NCBI GenBank assembly: GCA_011800805.1
Contig: MPNW01000279.1
Span: forward strand, 3,954 to 35,699
Reading direction: 5' to 3'
DNA: 31,746 nt
DNA from: Hirudo medicinalis
Lineage: Eukaryota > Annelida > Clitellata > Hirudinida > Hirudinidae
Shown here piece by piece: positions 10,611 through 21,099 of this stretch. The notes below the pieces were generated by a model, which saw only the letters and a list, made by a program, of their open reading frames with translations, ran no database searches and was not told where the DNA came from. How positions within the stretch are numbered: the first letter of the stretch is position 1; each line of letters opens with the position of its first letter. A program made the translations under genes and the position numbers.

Positions 10611-10943
10611 ATGCAAACGTCCCGAGTTTATATATCGTCCCACGCTGCAGTCCACGAGCATTGTTACAGCAGCATGTCGCAAACCACACCAACTACATCA
10701 ACCACACCAACTACTACAACCACACCAACTACATCAACCACACCAACTACATCAACCACACCAACTACATCAACCACATCAACTACATCAACCACACCAA
10801 CTACAACAATCACATCGTCATCATCGTCGTCGTCATCATCAACATTCCCTTGCATTTCACTTACACTGCCATCCAGAAAACATAGGCTCGAAAGAGTCAC
10901 ATGTCTCCTGCGTAATTGCAGTGGTTCAACAACAGCAACATGA
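10611..10943 (+). CDS. Weak candidate mucin-like Thr/Pro/Ser-repeat ORF
   Basis: A 110-codon frame whose centre (10680-10815) is seven imperfect copies of an 18-bp unit that reads Thr-Thr-Pro-Thr-Thr-Ser. That is the composition of O-glycosylated mucin domains. It is followed by a poly-Ser run from an ATC microsatellite, then about 35 non-repetitive residues with two Cys and several Arg. There is no signal peptide and no mucin-associated domain. The unit length is a multiple of three, so other frames are open as well (Asn-His-Thr-Asn-Tyr-Ile on plus, Val-rich on minus). It could be an exon of a secreted or surface mucin, but an 18-bp minisatellite is the simpler reading. Confidence 0.18.
   Translation: MQTSRVYISSHAAVHEHCYSSMSQTTPTTSTTPTTTTTPTTSTTPTTSTTPTTSTTSTTSTTPTTTITSSSSSSSSSTFPCISLTLPSRKHRLERVTCLLRNCSGSTTAT
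10680..10815. repeat. 18-bp minisatellite
   Basis: Unit ACCACACCAACTACATCA, about 7.5 copies, with C/T and A/T variants concentrated at a few positions. Confidence 0.93.
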
Positions 10944-11018
10944 TCATGTTGGTGGAGCAATAATAACTTAACATAACTTAATAATATTAATAATAACAGT
11001 AATAATTACCTCAACAAT

Positions 11019-11107
<89 letters not shown>
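11019..11107. repeat. Pure (GAT)n microsatellite
   Basis: About 29 uninterrupted ATG/GAT units, the purest array in the window. It lies just left of the assembly gap. Confidence 0.97.
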
Positions 11108-11144
11108 ATTAATAATAATAATGCATTACCCTAGAAGGAGCATG

Positions 11145-11973
11145 NNNNNNNNNNNNNNNNNNNNNNNNNNNNNNNNNNNNNNNNNNNNNNNNNNNNNNNN
11201 NNNNNNNNNNNNNNNNNNNNNNNNNNNNNNNNNNNNNNNNNNNNNNNNNNNNNNNNNNNNNNNNNNNNNNNNNNNNNNNNNNNNNNNNNNNNNNNNNNNN
11301 NNNNNNNNNNNNNNNNNNNNNNNNNNNNNNNNNNNNNNNNNNNNNNNNNNNNNNNNNNNNNNNNNNNNNNNNNNNNNNNNNNNNNNNNNNNNNNNNNNNN
11401 NNNNNNNNNNNNNNNNNNNNNNNNNNNNNNNNNNNNNNNNNNNNNNNNNNNNNNNNNNNNNNNNNNNNNNNNNNNNNNNNNNNNNNNNNNNNNNNNNNNN
11501 NNNNNNNNNNNNNNNNNNNNNNNNNNNNNNNNNNNNNNNNNNNNNNNNNNNNNNNNNNNNNNNNNNNNNNNNNNNNNNNNNNNNNNNNNNNNNNNNNNNN
11601 NNNNNNNNNNNNNNNNNNNNNNNNNNNNNNNNNNNNNNNNNNNNNNNNNNNNNNNNNNNNNNNNNNNNNNNNNNNNNNNNNNNNNNNNNNNNNNNNNNNN
11701 NNNNNNNNNNNNNNNNNNNNNNNNNNNNNNNNNNNNNNNNNNNNNNNNNNNNNNNNNNNNNNNNNNNNNNNNNNNNNNNNNNNNNNNNNNNNNNNNNNNN
11801 NNNNNNNNNNNNNNNNNNNNNNNNNNNNNNNNNNNNNNNNNNNNNNNNNNNNNNNNNNNNNNNNNNNNNNNNNNNNNNNNNNNNNNNNNNNNNNNNNNNN
11901 NNNNNNNNNNNNNNNNNNNNNNNNNNNNNNNNNNNNNNNNNNNNNNNNNNNNNNNNNNNNNNNNNNNNNNNNN
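11145..11973. other. Assembly gap (829 N)
   Basis: A run of 829 unknown bases flanked by a pure GAT array on the left and AAT arrays on the right. This is the usual cause of a scaffold break. Frames running through the N block are artefacts. Confidence 0.99.
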
Positions 11974-11974
11974 C

Positions 11975-12022
11975 AACGAATAATAATAAATAATAATAAA
12001 AAAAAAAATAAAAACAACAAAA

Positions 12023-12096
<74 letters not shown>

Positions 12097-12105
12097 TAAT
12101 AATAT
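11975..12105. repeat. (AAT)n microsatellite
   Basis: AAT triplets with an A-rich interruption at 11996-12023, then about 27 pure units. Confidence 0.96.
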
Positions 12106-12900
12106 TGAAATAATAATAAAATTATTAAGTAATATTAATATTAATTATTTTTATTCATATTATTATTATATATTATATATTATTATAAATGATATTATTT
12201 ATTATTAATTATTTATTTACTACTTTGGTACAGATGATATTAATCATTATTATTATATTATATTATTAATTATAATAATAATTACTTTTTTATGACAATA
12301 AAGATAATAATATTTATAATTATAATAAATGCAAATGACATCCGTTTAGAATATTCTGTTTTTATTGCCTTACAGCATTTTATCTCACATGATTTCTCCT
12401 AAGGTTTGGAATAATTTCTAAATATTTATGAATATATCAAATAATGATGAAATAAAACGTGTTATATTACTATGAAATATTAATTATGAGATATTAATTA
12501 TGAGATATCATTATGAAAAATTAATTTTGAGATATTATTATGAAATATTAATTTCATGAAATTTCAGTAATAAATAAATCCTTTTTCAAAATTCTTTCTG
12601 ACTTGTGTCTAAAAACTGACCGAGGGCATCCAACCTTGCTTGGTTTAAAAATAGCCACCGAGGCTCCTCCCACAAATTTTTGTCAAAAAAGTTTGTTCGT
12701 GTTTATTTTTGTCAGAATCGATCTGCAATCAAGCTGCATAATTTCTTGATCCTGACTCATAATTATTATTAACAATAATAAATTATAATAGATTGTAATT
12801 ATGATAATTATTAATTTAATTATGCCGATGCTTGCCTCAAATTTCCAACAAACCCATGAAATTGCTTCACAGCAATGCTGTATATGCTGAGTGCACCTAA
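12106..12900. other. Very AT-rich spacer
   Basis: Includes a degenerate tandem repeat of about 14-16 bp (ATGAGATATTAATT-like) at 12470-12560. No exon-like signal is visible. Confidence 0.6.
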
Positions 12901-12904
12901 GACT

Positions 12905-13005
12905 CATAATATTATTATTATTATTATTATTATTATTGTTGTTGTTATTATTATTATCATCATTATTATTATTATTGTTGTTATTATTATTATTATTAAT
13001 ATTGT
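12905..13005. repeat. (ATT/GTT)n microsatellite
   Basis: ATT triplets with two embedded GTT blocks. Confidence 0.93.
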
Positions 13006-13189
13006 AAATGTGACGAATATTGCACTTAATAACATTATTAGCAGTAATACATTATATATATTACATCACGTCTTAAATGCCAGGTGCATTAACGAATGCC
13101 CTTTGAACTTTGGGGTCATTAAATCAATTATCGTCCCACTAAGACTTACGGGGGCATCATTTGCCTCTTTCATGTTTAAGTGGACGGAT

Positions 13190-13330
13190 TGTAATTCCAC
13201 TTCCGGTTTACATTTCCTGGAATTTACGACGGAATTCTTTTTGTGGCGGAGGAGTGCAATTGCTGGACTCAGGTCTCATTCGCCGATGATGGCTACGATA
13301 ACAACTGCGCTGTCGACGGTGGAGATTGTG
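13190..13330. promoter_or_regulatory. GC-richer block with ETS site
   Basis: A less AT-rich stretch with several CpGs and an ETS-type CCACTTCCGGTT (13197-13208). A plus-strand frame from 13243 is open for about 25 non-repetitive codons (Asp/Cys-rich) before it enters the GAT repeat at 13340. This could be a small promoter with a first exon, but no donor is convincing. Confidence 0.25.
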
Positions 13331-13334
13331 ATGA

Positions 13335-13342
13335 CGATGGCC

Positions 13343-13379
<37 letters not shown>

Positions 13380-13405
13380 CGATGATGATGATGATGATGA
13401 TGATT
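13335..13405. repeat. GAT microsatellite
   Basis: GAT triplets with a single GAC interruption. Confidence 0.93.
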
Positions 13406-13502
13406 TTTATAAGCAGGTGACGTGATGCTAGCACATTACAAAACGTAGTAACGATGGTGAAGGAAATGTATGGTGATTTCCATACTTTTGCTCAGGTTCA
13501 AC

Positions 13503-13552
13503 CATCATCATCATCATTATCATCGTCATCGTCATCATCATCATCGACGACG
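13503..13552. repeat. ATC/GTC microsatellite
   Basis: ATC-family triplets in opposite orientation to the GAT array about 100 bp away. The two arrays could pair as a long hairpin. Confidence 0.9.
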
Positions 13553-13668
13553 TACGTGTACAGCAGACGTCATCTGTCCAACAACCCGGAAACGAGGAAG
13601 GGTGGAAAAGATGGAAAAGCTCTGGAGAGCTCAACGGAGATGTTTGATATTTCGTCATCACTCTCCTG

Positions 13669-13676
13669 TGACGTCA
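13669..13676. promoter_or_regulatory. Perfect CRE site
   Basis: Exact TGACGTCA within a moderately GC-rich stretch (13555-13770). Confidence 0.25.
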
Positions 13677-13799
13677 TTTTCTTGCACGAGACACCTGGTG
13701 CCAGTTCTTATTTTTATTTTTTAGTTTTTTTTCGGCGTTCATTACACCTCTGCTGCTGGAGTGACAGGAATTGACCAGTAACGTTACATTTTGTGAAAT

Positions 13800-14197
13800 T
13801 GATTTTCATCATTTGATTTCAATAAAAATTATTATTATATTAAATATTTTATTTATGATTTTAATTAGTTTTTAATGAACTAATTAGTTGAAAAGTACCT
13901 GGTTAAAGGTTAATCAACTGCAATTAATTAAAATTGTAAATGTAATTAGTTGCAATTAATTGGGAGAAAGTTAGGAAAGTTTCCATCTGGAAAATACTTT
14001 TGATGAAATAATAAGGATAATTATGGATGAATGCACCCAGGAAGACAACAATTTAATCCCAAATTATTGTAATTGTCCTTATTTTGTGCAATATTTTTTG
14101 AATAATCTCCTGGAAATGATTCATCGCAAAAGCCCCATCACGGCATTTTAGCACAAAAATCTAAATTAAAAAAAAAAACAAAATAAAATGTTAGAAA
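13800..14197. other. AT-rich spacer
   Basis: AATTAGTT-rich sequence. I see nothing coding or regulatory in it. Confidence 0.6.
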
Positions 14198-14260
14198 TTT
14201 AATTACAATTATTTAGTTACAATTATTTAATTACAATTATTTAATTACAATTATTGTGTA
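14198..14260. repeat. 16-bp tandem repeat
   Basis: About four copies of TTAATTACAATTATTT with one G substitution. Confidence 0.85.
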
Positions 14261-14570
14261 ATTATTAATAATGTGTCGAACTCCGCAAATGGTCATTTGA
14301 TAATTTTAGGAGTAATTTTCACTTTAAGTTTTTATTTTTGATTGGTCTCGAAATTCACGAACATTAAATAAGTGATGAGGAAGTTGAAATGTTTTAAATG
14401 AATTACTCAATTATTTGAATAAATTATGAAACATAATTAATTATGTCAAATAAAATTTGAGAATAAGCACACCTCAGATTGAAACAGCTGAGTGTTATCA
14501 GTGCTGACACCTGTAGATTGTTTAGGAACCACCAATTTGTTTGAGTTTATTCCTTTATTCCTGAAAATGT

Positions 14571-14602
14571 TTGTAATAATGTCTTCTTGTAATAATGTCT
14601 TC
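14571..14602. repeat. 16-bp perfect tandem duplication
   Basis: TTGTAATAATGTCTTC occurs twice, head to tail and identical. The surrounding 14446-14716 is open on both strands for about 70 codons. The duplication is not a multiple of three, so one of the copies would have shifted any ancestral frame. Confidence 0.9.
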
Positions 14603-14699
14603 TTCCTCCACAACATTGGAATTGCAATGCGTGCTTCAAATCGAACATTCGTCTTCTTCAATTTCCTTATATTTCCACTGCGTCATTCTGGTTATTATA

Positions 14700-14895
14700 A
14701 CAATAAAAAAAAATAAATAATAACAATAAATAATAACAATAAATAATAACAATAAATAATAAATAAATAATAACAATAAATAATAAATAATAACAATAAA
14801 TAATAAATAAATAATAACAATAAATAATAAATAAATAATAACAATAAATAATAAATAAATAATAACAATAAATAATAACGATAAATAATAACAAT
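14700..14895. repeat. AATAATAACAATA-type satellite
   Basis: About 195 bp of alternating AATAAATAATAACAAT modules in mixed register. Confidence 0.93.
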
Positions 14896-14986
14896 ACAAA
14901 TGTAATCCATAATTTCACTTACAATATTAAACGTGTGTTGGTCTTGTAATTATCTAATTATTTATAATTATAATTATAATTATAAT

Positions 14987-15004
14987 AATTATTATTATTA
15001 TTAC

Positions 15005-15046
<42 letters not shown>

Positions 15047-15047
15047 T
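14987..15047. repeat. (ATT)n microsatellite
   Basis: ATT triplets with one ACT interruption, directly after a TAATTATAATTA stretch. Confidence 0.93.
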
Positions 15048-15333
15048 TAATGTAAGTTCATATTAATCACGAAAACATTATTTTAAATTGCTTTCATAAT
15101 TACGTTATGTTTTATTTAAATTTCGTTTTGCACAAAATTTTCTGAAGACGTTTATGTTGCTTAATTATGAAAAAGGAAATATGGATAATATGATTAATTT
15201 TGATGAATAAATGTGATTATTATTTTTTAATCAATAAAAGAAAGAAATGTATGATGACAATAAACTGGTGATGACGAAAGAATGAAGTCTGAAGAGAAAC
15301 ATCTGTGTGGACGGTTCTCAAATAAAATGTTAG

Positions 15334-15376
15334 AGGTCACGGGTGAGGTCACGAGTGAGGTCACAGGTTAAAGTTA
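15334..15376 (+). promoter_or_regulatory. Nuclear-receptor half-site array
   Basis: Three exact AGGTCA half-sites at 15334, 15346 and 15358 are spaced exactly 12 bp apart. A fourth, AGGTTA at 15365-15370, forms a DR1-like AGGTCAcAGGTTA with the third, followed by AAGTTA. DR1 elements bind HNF4/RXR-type receptors. The array could also be a 12-bp tandem duplication that happens to contain the motif. Confidence 0.35.
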
Positions 15377-16024
15377 AGTGAGCAAACGAATCGAATCAGA
15401 ATGAGTTGGACAACAAAAGCCAGATTTGCTTTTTCTGCTCGAAGACACGAATTGGTGAATTGTCGAGCTGAATTGCTGAGGTGAATGTGGTGAATTAATG
15501 TGTTTATTTGATTGCAAAAGCTACAAAAGAATCAGTGAATTACCATTAAATTTGATTGAGAATCAAGTATCTTTTTCTTCAAGCTATCAAGAAAGTAGCT
15601 TTCTCTGAGCTATAAAAACCATGGCGAATCATCAACAACACAAAACAAATTTGATAATTAAATTACCCAGGCAACCAATTTATTCCTAAATTAAAAAAAA
15701 AATTAATTTTTTTTATTTCTTTTATTATTTTATGTTATTTTTATAAATTTCTCTGAAATAAATAGACAAATGTCGAAAATCATTTTCTGGGGTGGTGTGG
15801 TCCTGAAAGACGTCAAAAACCCCGTGAACTCGTGATGAGGGGGGGTCATCGGCATCATCATCAGCACCACTCGCACGACAATAAATTGCTCCTTTCACAA
15901 CCATCCTCTCCAGGATTCTGTCGTGAGAAGGAAAAGGAAAAGTGGAAGAAAAAGAGGATGAAGTCCTCACAATGGAATTGGAGAGGATGACAGTGGTGTT
16001 TCATGCTTTGCTTCTTCGGCGTTG
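15377..16024. other. Spacer with no supported gene
   Basis: AT-rich to 15780. It is then more GC-rich at 15790-16020 with open frames on both strands, but I find no family match or matched splice sites. Confidence 0.5.
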
Positions 16025-16155
16025 TGGCGATGATGGTGGTTCTAGTGGTGATGGTGATGATGATGATGATGATGATGATGATGTTGATGACGCATCGGTG
16101 ATGATGATGATGATCATGATGGTGATGATGATGATGATGATGATGACGATCAAAT
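16025..16155. repeat. GAT microsatellite
   Basis: GAT triplets with GGT and GTT interruptions. Confidence 0.92.
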
Positions 16156-16383
16156 GATGACTGAGGACAAAACAAAAGATCATCACCTGCCATCTCAAAA
16201 GCTGTGTTTTAATTTTTGTTTAGCTCCTCCCCTTCCCTCGTGAATTATTCATGAGATTCGGGAATTTGTGTACAAAAATACCTTGTTTCATTTGACCTTG
16301 AAAGTACCAAATGAATATATTAATACATTTAAATATTAAAAAAACTAAAAAATTTAAAAATAAATATATTATTATATTTTGTA

Positions 16384-16385
<2 letters not shown>

Positions 16386-16417
<32 letters not shown>

Positions 16418-16420
16418 GTT
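16386..16420. repeat. (ATT)n microsatellite
   Basis: About ten ATT units in an otherwise AT-rich stretch (16320-16480). Confidence 0.9.
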
Positions 16421-17207
16421 ATTTTATTTCTTTAAAATGCTTGAATGCATATAATGTCGTTAATTAAATATGGAAATAAAATGATTAGAATTATTTTTTT
16501 TGAATGTCATTTCGCATAAATTTTGTATAATGGCAATCCAGGTACCGACAAGTAACACGTCGTTATTATGAAGAGGAGTCATAATTCCAGTTCGGCATAA
16601 TTACTTGAAATACTCTTCCAAGTGCTCAGGTCTTTAGGACTTGTCAATTGGAGATGATGGATGGATGGAGAGTGATGGAAATATTAACTCGTCAGCTTCA
16701 AAAGAGGCTCACGTCGCTATAAATAAGACCGTCATTAATATTAATATTAATAATAATTATAGTTAATAATATTATTATTTTAAGTAAATAATATTATTAA
16801 ATAATTACAATAAAATAATATTTGATAACATTATTGTGTCTGCAAAGCAATAAGCATTTAATATAAACGATTTTAAATTGGTATTAATATCTTTAAGTAA
16901 TTATAATATTTAAAAGTTATTATAATATTAATAAGTAGTTATAATTAATTATAACATTTATATTTCTGACATTAATTTTGGTTTTGTAATTCATTTGTTC
17001 TTGCTCTCACGGATCTCATGTACGACTAAATAATATTCTATGGCTTGACATGAATCTATGGAGTCGAGAAGTTGTATCATCATCAGGATCAGCATCCATC
17101 CATGGGTGTCATTTATTGCATTCTTGTTGTCATGGTGATGAGGAGGAAGATGGTCATAATTCTTGGGACAATAATATTTATGGCGACTCATTATCTCGTC
17201 TCTTGGT
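16421..17207. other. AT-rich spacer, one small ORF
   Basis: A 66-codon minus-strand ATG frame (16991-17191) is non-repetitive and starts MSRHKYYCPKNYD, but I see no family and no regulatory context. I rate it as probably chance. Confidence 0.5.
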
Positions 17208-17433
17208 GATTATTATTTGAATTATTATTTGAATTATTATTTGAATTATTATTTGAATTATTATTTGAATTATTATTTGAATTATTATTTGAATTATTAT
17301 TTGAATTATTATTTGAATTATTATTTGAATTATTATTTGAATTATTATTTGAATTATTATTTGAATTATTATTTGAATTAATATTTGAATTATTATTTGA
17401 ATTATTATTTGAATTATTATTTGAATTATTATT
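17208..17433. repeat. 12-bp satellite (GAATTATTATTT)n
   Basis: About 18 copies of a 12-bp unit. Only one variant (ATTAAT for ATTATT, near 17380) is seen, so the array is very homogeneous. On minus it reads as Asn-Asn-Asn-Ser repeats. Confidence 0.97.
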
Positions 17434-17679
17434 AACGTAGAACATTAATTTTAGTTATAATTGTTATTTTGAATTAAACAATTTCAAATAAGGTTGATAT
17501 TGATTGCATTAAAATTATATTTAGAATATATTTAATATATTAAACAAATGAAGTTTAATCAATAAATGATTTTGTGAATAAACTTAAATCCACAATAATT
17601 TATCCACCTCCTGAGAAATAAATTGTTCCAAGCAATTGCAGAGGTGATACTTTCAATCTATGTAATTGTGGTAATGACG

Positions 17680-17770
17680 TTGGTGGTGGTGATGATGATA
17701 ATGGTATTGGTGATTACGATAATGGTATTGGTGATGGTGATTGTGATGGTGACGATGATGATGAACGATG
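17680..17770. repeat. GGT/GAT mixed repeat
   Basis: Imperfect GGTGAT and GGTATTGGTGAT modules. Two copies of ATAATGGTATTGGTGAT are about 27 bp apart. Confidence 0.8.
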
Positions 17771-18239
17771 GCGATATGCAATAAGTATGTTGTTTGAGTC
17801 AGCTGCTACAACAACAACAATGTTTCATCTCAACAACTTTTGTCCTTCAACAACAACACAACATCTTCTCGTTAGCCTGCTTTTCCATGCTGATTCAATT
17901 CCTGCCTGGATCGATGGAAACGTGTGAAAGGAGGGTGGAGTTGGAGATGGATTGATGGAATGATGGAGTGAGCGATCAATGGATGAATGACGAGGGAGGA
18001 ATTCAATTTCACGCCTCACTTGAGAAAATCGTTTCTCATCTGCTCCTTAAAGGATGCACACGGGCACAACATCAACAACAATAAATATCGCCAACAATAA
18101 TAACTGATGTTAATGTCATAAATATTCGAGAAAGTAATGTCATTAAAATATCATCAAACGGTCTCCATTTCCACCTATCTGTTCGGAATGGTTTGAGTGA
18201 GTAACAAGAAGAGAATGATGTCTGTAAAAATGTAACTTA

Positions 18240-18390
18240 TGAGTCTAATAATGTTAATAACATTATAATGTTAATAATTTGGTAATGTTAATAATATGAT
18301 AATGTTACTAATATGGTAATGTTAATAATATGGTAATGTTACAAATATGATAATGTTAATAATATGGTAATGTTAATAATGTAATAATGT
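18240..18390. repeat. 18-bp AT-rich tandem repeat
   Basis: About eight copies of a GGTAATGTTAATAATAT-like unit with single-base variants. Confidence 0.88.
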
Positions 18391-18424
18391 CAGTTGTACA
18401 ATAAGATGTTTCCAGGGGAGCATG

Positions 18425-18592
18425 ATTTGTCTGCTCACTTCCAACGATGTTCCCAGTTTTGTTGCAGCAACACCGACTCAAACTAGGATGGACAACGAGA
18501 TGAGTTTCGCACGAACATCTTCCGCTGGATCCTCCAACAATCACAAATCGGTGACCAGCTCGTGGCAGCCAAAGCTGCAACACTATTTATGA
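18425..18592 (+). CDS. Weak candidate terminal exon, unknown
   Basis: A plus-strand frame open from about 18386 to a TGA at 18590-18592. It has an in-frame ATG at about 18422 and an internal acceptor-like TTTTGTTGCAG before 18468. Its distal part reads MDNEMSFARTSSAGSSNNHK and continues to a QPKLQHYL end. Composition is polar and non-repetitive, unlike its flanks, and the stretch is more GC-rich and CpG-containing. No family is recognised. The minus strand is open as well, so coding status is uncertain. Confidence 0.2.
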   Translation: MCLLTSNDVPSFVAATPTQTRMDNEMSFARTSSAGSSNNHKSVTSSWQPKLQHYL

Positions 18593-18624
18593 TGACATAT
18601 TTAAACAACAACTCAAGCGACGAG

Positions 18625-18709
18625 GACGACGACGGTGATGATTATGACGATGACAATGATGATGATGATGATGATGATGATGGTGATGGCGACGATGAAG
18701 ATGACAATG

Positions 18710-18744
<35 letters not shown>

Positions 18745-18765
18745 GATAGTGACGGTGGTGACATG
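18625..18765. repeat. GAT/GAC microsatellite
   Basis: GAT triplets with GAC, GGT and GAA interruptions. Confidence 0.93.
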
Positions 18766-18789
18766 CCTGATTGATTTTATGCACGCTCC

Positions 18790-19292
18790 ACTCGCAACGA
18801 GGTGTGAGTTTGTGGTTTGATTGTATTCATCAACGCATTCGTAGGATTCTTCCTGAGGATGGAACTCGAGTGCAAATCGCTTTTTGAGAATTTTTGTGAT
18901 TTAAAAATTTTTCAAACAATTCCAAATTTAAGATTTATCTAAAAGTTTATCTTTGAATTTTTTTTTTAGTTAAAAATAAACTATTTTATTTTTGTGGATG
19001 TGGCATGAAGAAGTTGTCCTTATGTAATTACATTATAAAAAATAATAAATTATAAATTACTATAATAAATTATTTTATAAATATTCAACTAATAACAATT
19101 CTAAGTTTATGCAATTGGCCAATTGGCCATTTTATTTGACAAATTATATTAATTACAATGTAAATTGTGTATAAATAATTGTATTGTGTATTACTGCACC
19201 TTTAAATATTATCGAGAACCTTTTGTTAATATATTATCGTCATCATTTTTCGTCATTAATTAAAATGGAAAAGATTAAATATTACAATTTCT

Positions 19293-19295
<3 letters not shown>
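18790..19295. other. AT-rich spacer
   Basis: AT-rich with a 10-bp direct repeat AATTGGCCA near 19125. No gene is seen. Confidence 0.6.

Positions 19296-19334
<39 letters not shown>
19296..19334. repeat. (CA)n dinucleotide repeat
   Basis: About 19 CA units. Confidence 0.97.
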
Positions 19335-19340
<6 letters not shown>

Positions 19341-19396
19341 AATGAAAGCAAATAACATCATTCCAGAACACAATTCCAGTTAGCAGGTGCCCCAAG

Positions 19397-19404
19397 TGAC
19401 GTCA
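19397..19404. promoter_or_regulatory. Perfect CRE site
   Basis: Exact TGACGTCA, isolated. Confidence 0.25.
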
Positions 19405-19599
19405 TCACTGGAGTCTCGTGAATTTTCTGAACAGTTAAGAAGAAGAGGAATTAAATATTCATTTTAAATTCAGTTGTTTTCAGCAGTCAATCATTCATCC
19501 GTGTCCACCTGGTTTATTTTGGAACCAAAACAAAACGAGGCCGAAACTATTTTTATCACAACTTGATAAATTTTAGAAACATCTTCATCATTATAGCCA

Positions 19600-19895
19600 G
19601 TTTATCAACACCATCATCACCACTATTGTCGTCGTCATCATTGCCATCGTCGTCGTCATCATCATCATCAACGTCATCATCATAATTATCATCATTATAA
19701 TTACTCAGACAGGTATTATAACATTTAAGAAATCTTTACTTATTGCAAAATTATCGCCAACCAACTTTCTGTCACATGATATGCTTCAGACCACCATGCT
19801 CTTGCAACATCCAGCAACACTAGCCAATCAGCTATCGTCATCCTCATCATCATCATCATCATCCTCATCCTCATCGTCCTCATCGTTGTCGTCGT
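19600..19895. repeat. ATC/GTC microsatellites
   Basis: Two arrays (about 19600-19695 and 19835-19895) of ATC, GTC and TCC triplets, separated by 140 bp of ordinary sequence. Confidence 0.9.
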
Positions 19896-19949
19896 CAGCT
19901 CCACATGAGTTCCATCATCCATCGTTTAACTTCCCGCTGGTCTTAAGTG

Positions 19950-20215
19950 ACCGATCACGTGGCCAACACAGCGGCCAATAAGAATTAGTGAGATGATAGA
20001 GGGATGGAGGGGAGAGAAACCACCACCCCCCAACGTGGAGAAGCAGACGACTTTTACGAGACCCACTTCCGAGCACCGAACGAACCCGTTCAATTATGCA
20101 GCGCAGACTCAGCTCTGAGGAGACATGGAAAAGCGGAAGTACGTGGATGTTTGCGCATGCGCAGACGACTTCTGACATTTTAATTAGATTTCTGGGGAAG
20201 AAATGAAAGCAAACA
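19950..20215. promoter_or_regulatory. CpG-containing promoter-like block
   Basis: The order on plus is an E-box CACGTG in GATCACGTGGCC (about 19954-19964), a CCAAT in GGCCAATAAG (about 19972-19981), an ETS-type GCGGAAGT (about 20133-20140), and a palindromic NRF1-type GCGCATGCGC (about 20154-20163). This combination is typical of TATA-less housekeeping promoters in animals. A plus-strand ATG follows at 20203, and a minus-strand transcript is equally possible. Confidence 0.5.
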
Positions 20216-20442
20216 TGTTCGACTCGCCGTCCGAAAAAAGCGCAATTTTTTTCTTGTCTGACGTCGTGTGTGGGCTTCAAGAACTGACGATAAAAAAGAT
20301 ATTAATTCAAACTCCAGTCTTTAATGCCGTCTATCGGGCGTCATTATCTGCTTTATTCGAAAGAAATTGTTTCCTGTGCTGTTGTGTTGTTGTGCTGTTG
20401 TGGCAGTCCACTGCGTCCAAGAAAGAAATTTCCTGCATCTGA
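20203..20442 (+). CDS. Candidate ORF downstream of NRF1 promoter block
   Basis: An 80-residue frame whose ATG is about 40 bp past the NRF1 palindrome. It starts MKANMFDSPSEKSAIFF, has a moderately hydrophobic Cys/Val stretch near residues 60-68, and ends at a TGA. It could be a first exon, with GT dinucleotides available near 20268, rather than a complete protein. No family is recognised. The minus strand is also open across part of it (to 20280). Confidence 0.22.
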   Translation: MKANMFDSPSEKSAIFFLSDVVCGLQELTIKKILIQTPVFNAVYRASLSALFERNCFLCCCVVVLLWQSTASKKEISCI

Positions 20443-20759
20443 AATCAATCAGTTTTCAGCTCATTTTAATCAATGTGCTTGTCAAGGAGAACATGTGAGG
20501 ATAATTAATTATTAATGTGAACATTTGCAAGCAAGGAAGCCGGTTGAGTCGCTACAACACGGAGGACTTCCTTAAGACTTTCCAGACGCTACGGAAACCA
20601 CTTTTCTTAATTCTTGGAGGGAAATAAATACTCCTGGAAATACTCCATAAGGAAGTAAAGCAACCACAGGTTTAAAGTCCATCAGGATCTGAGATCGCTT
20701 TGTACTCTGTCGTCTGCCTGCCGGCGCCATAAAATGTTAGGCAGAGATTTAATGTCTGC

Positions 20760-21002
20760 ATGACAAAACCTGTTTTACGAGCGCAGTTTAAGGCTGCTTT
20801 ATCGCCACTTCTCACGACACGAGGATCAGATCAACTCTCTTGTTGTCGTTGTCAGGCAATCGAGTTGTTGATATTGTTGTTAACTTGTTCGTGTTTGTTG
20901 TTCTTCTGGTTATTATATCGGGTTGCACATCAACAAAGAAAGCATCAGAACAGCACCAACGAATGCTTTCGAGCAGTTGTTAAACTCAACAAGAATATCT
21001 GA
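20760..21002 (+). CDS. Candidate small single-pass membrane protein
   Basis: An 80-residue ATG frame with a strongly hydrophobic segment at about residues 33-53 (core LLILLLTCSCLLFFWLLY), preceded by a CCRC cluster and followed by a basic, Gln/Asn-rich tail. That is the layout of a type III or tail-type membrane peptide. The hydrophobicity partly comes from GTT/TTG-rich DNA, which makes it less convincing. It has no homologue that I recognise and no promoter motif directly upstream. Confidence 0.2.
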   Translation: MTKPVLRAQFKAALSPLLTTRGSDQLSCCRCQAIELLILLLTCSCLLFFWLLYRVAHQQRKHQNSTNECFRAVVKLNKNI

Positions 21003-21099
21003 ATCTTTGATTTTCGTCAGTCAACCAATCACAGCCAAGGCATTGTTTCGTGTCCTTGAACAGGGAAATAAAATAGAACATCCAATGAGGAGTCCTTAA

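Noticed and set aside
11019..12020. Frames of about 300 codons spanning 11019-12020
   Set aside because: Over 90% of the length is the N gap; the rest is GAT or AAT repeat.
14446..14716. Overlapping 70-codon frames on both strands
   Set aside because: A 16-bp duplication inside would shift frame, neither translation resembles a known protein, and no splice context is seen.
17191..17445. Minus-strand Asn/Ser-rich 84-codon ORF
   Set aside because: Pure translation of the 12-bp satellite, with only a few flanking codons.
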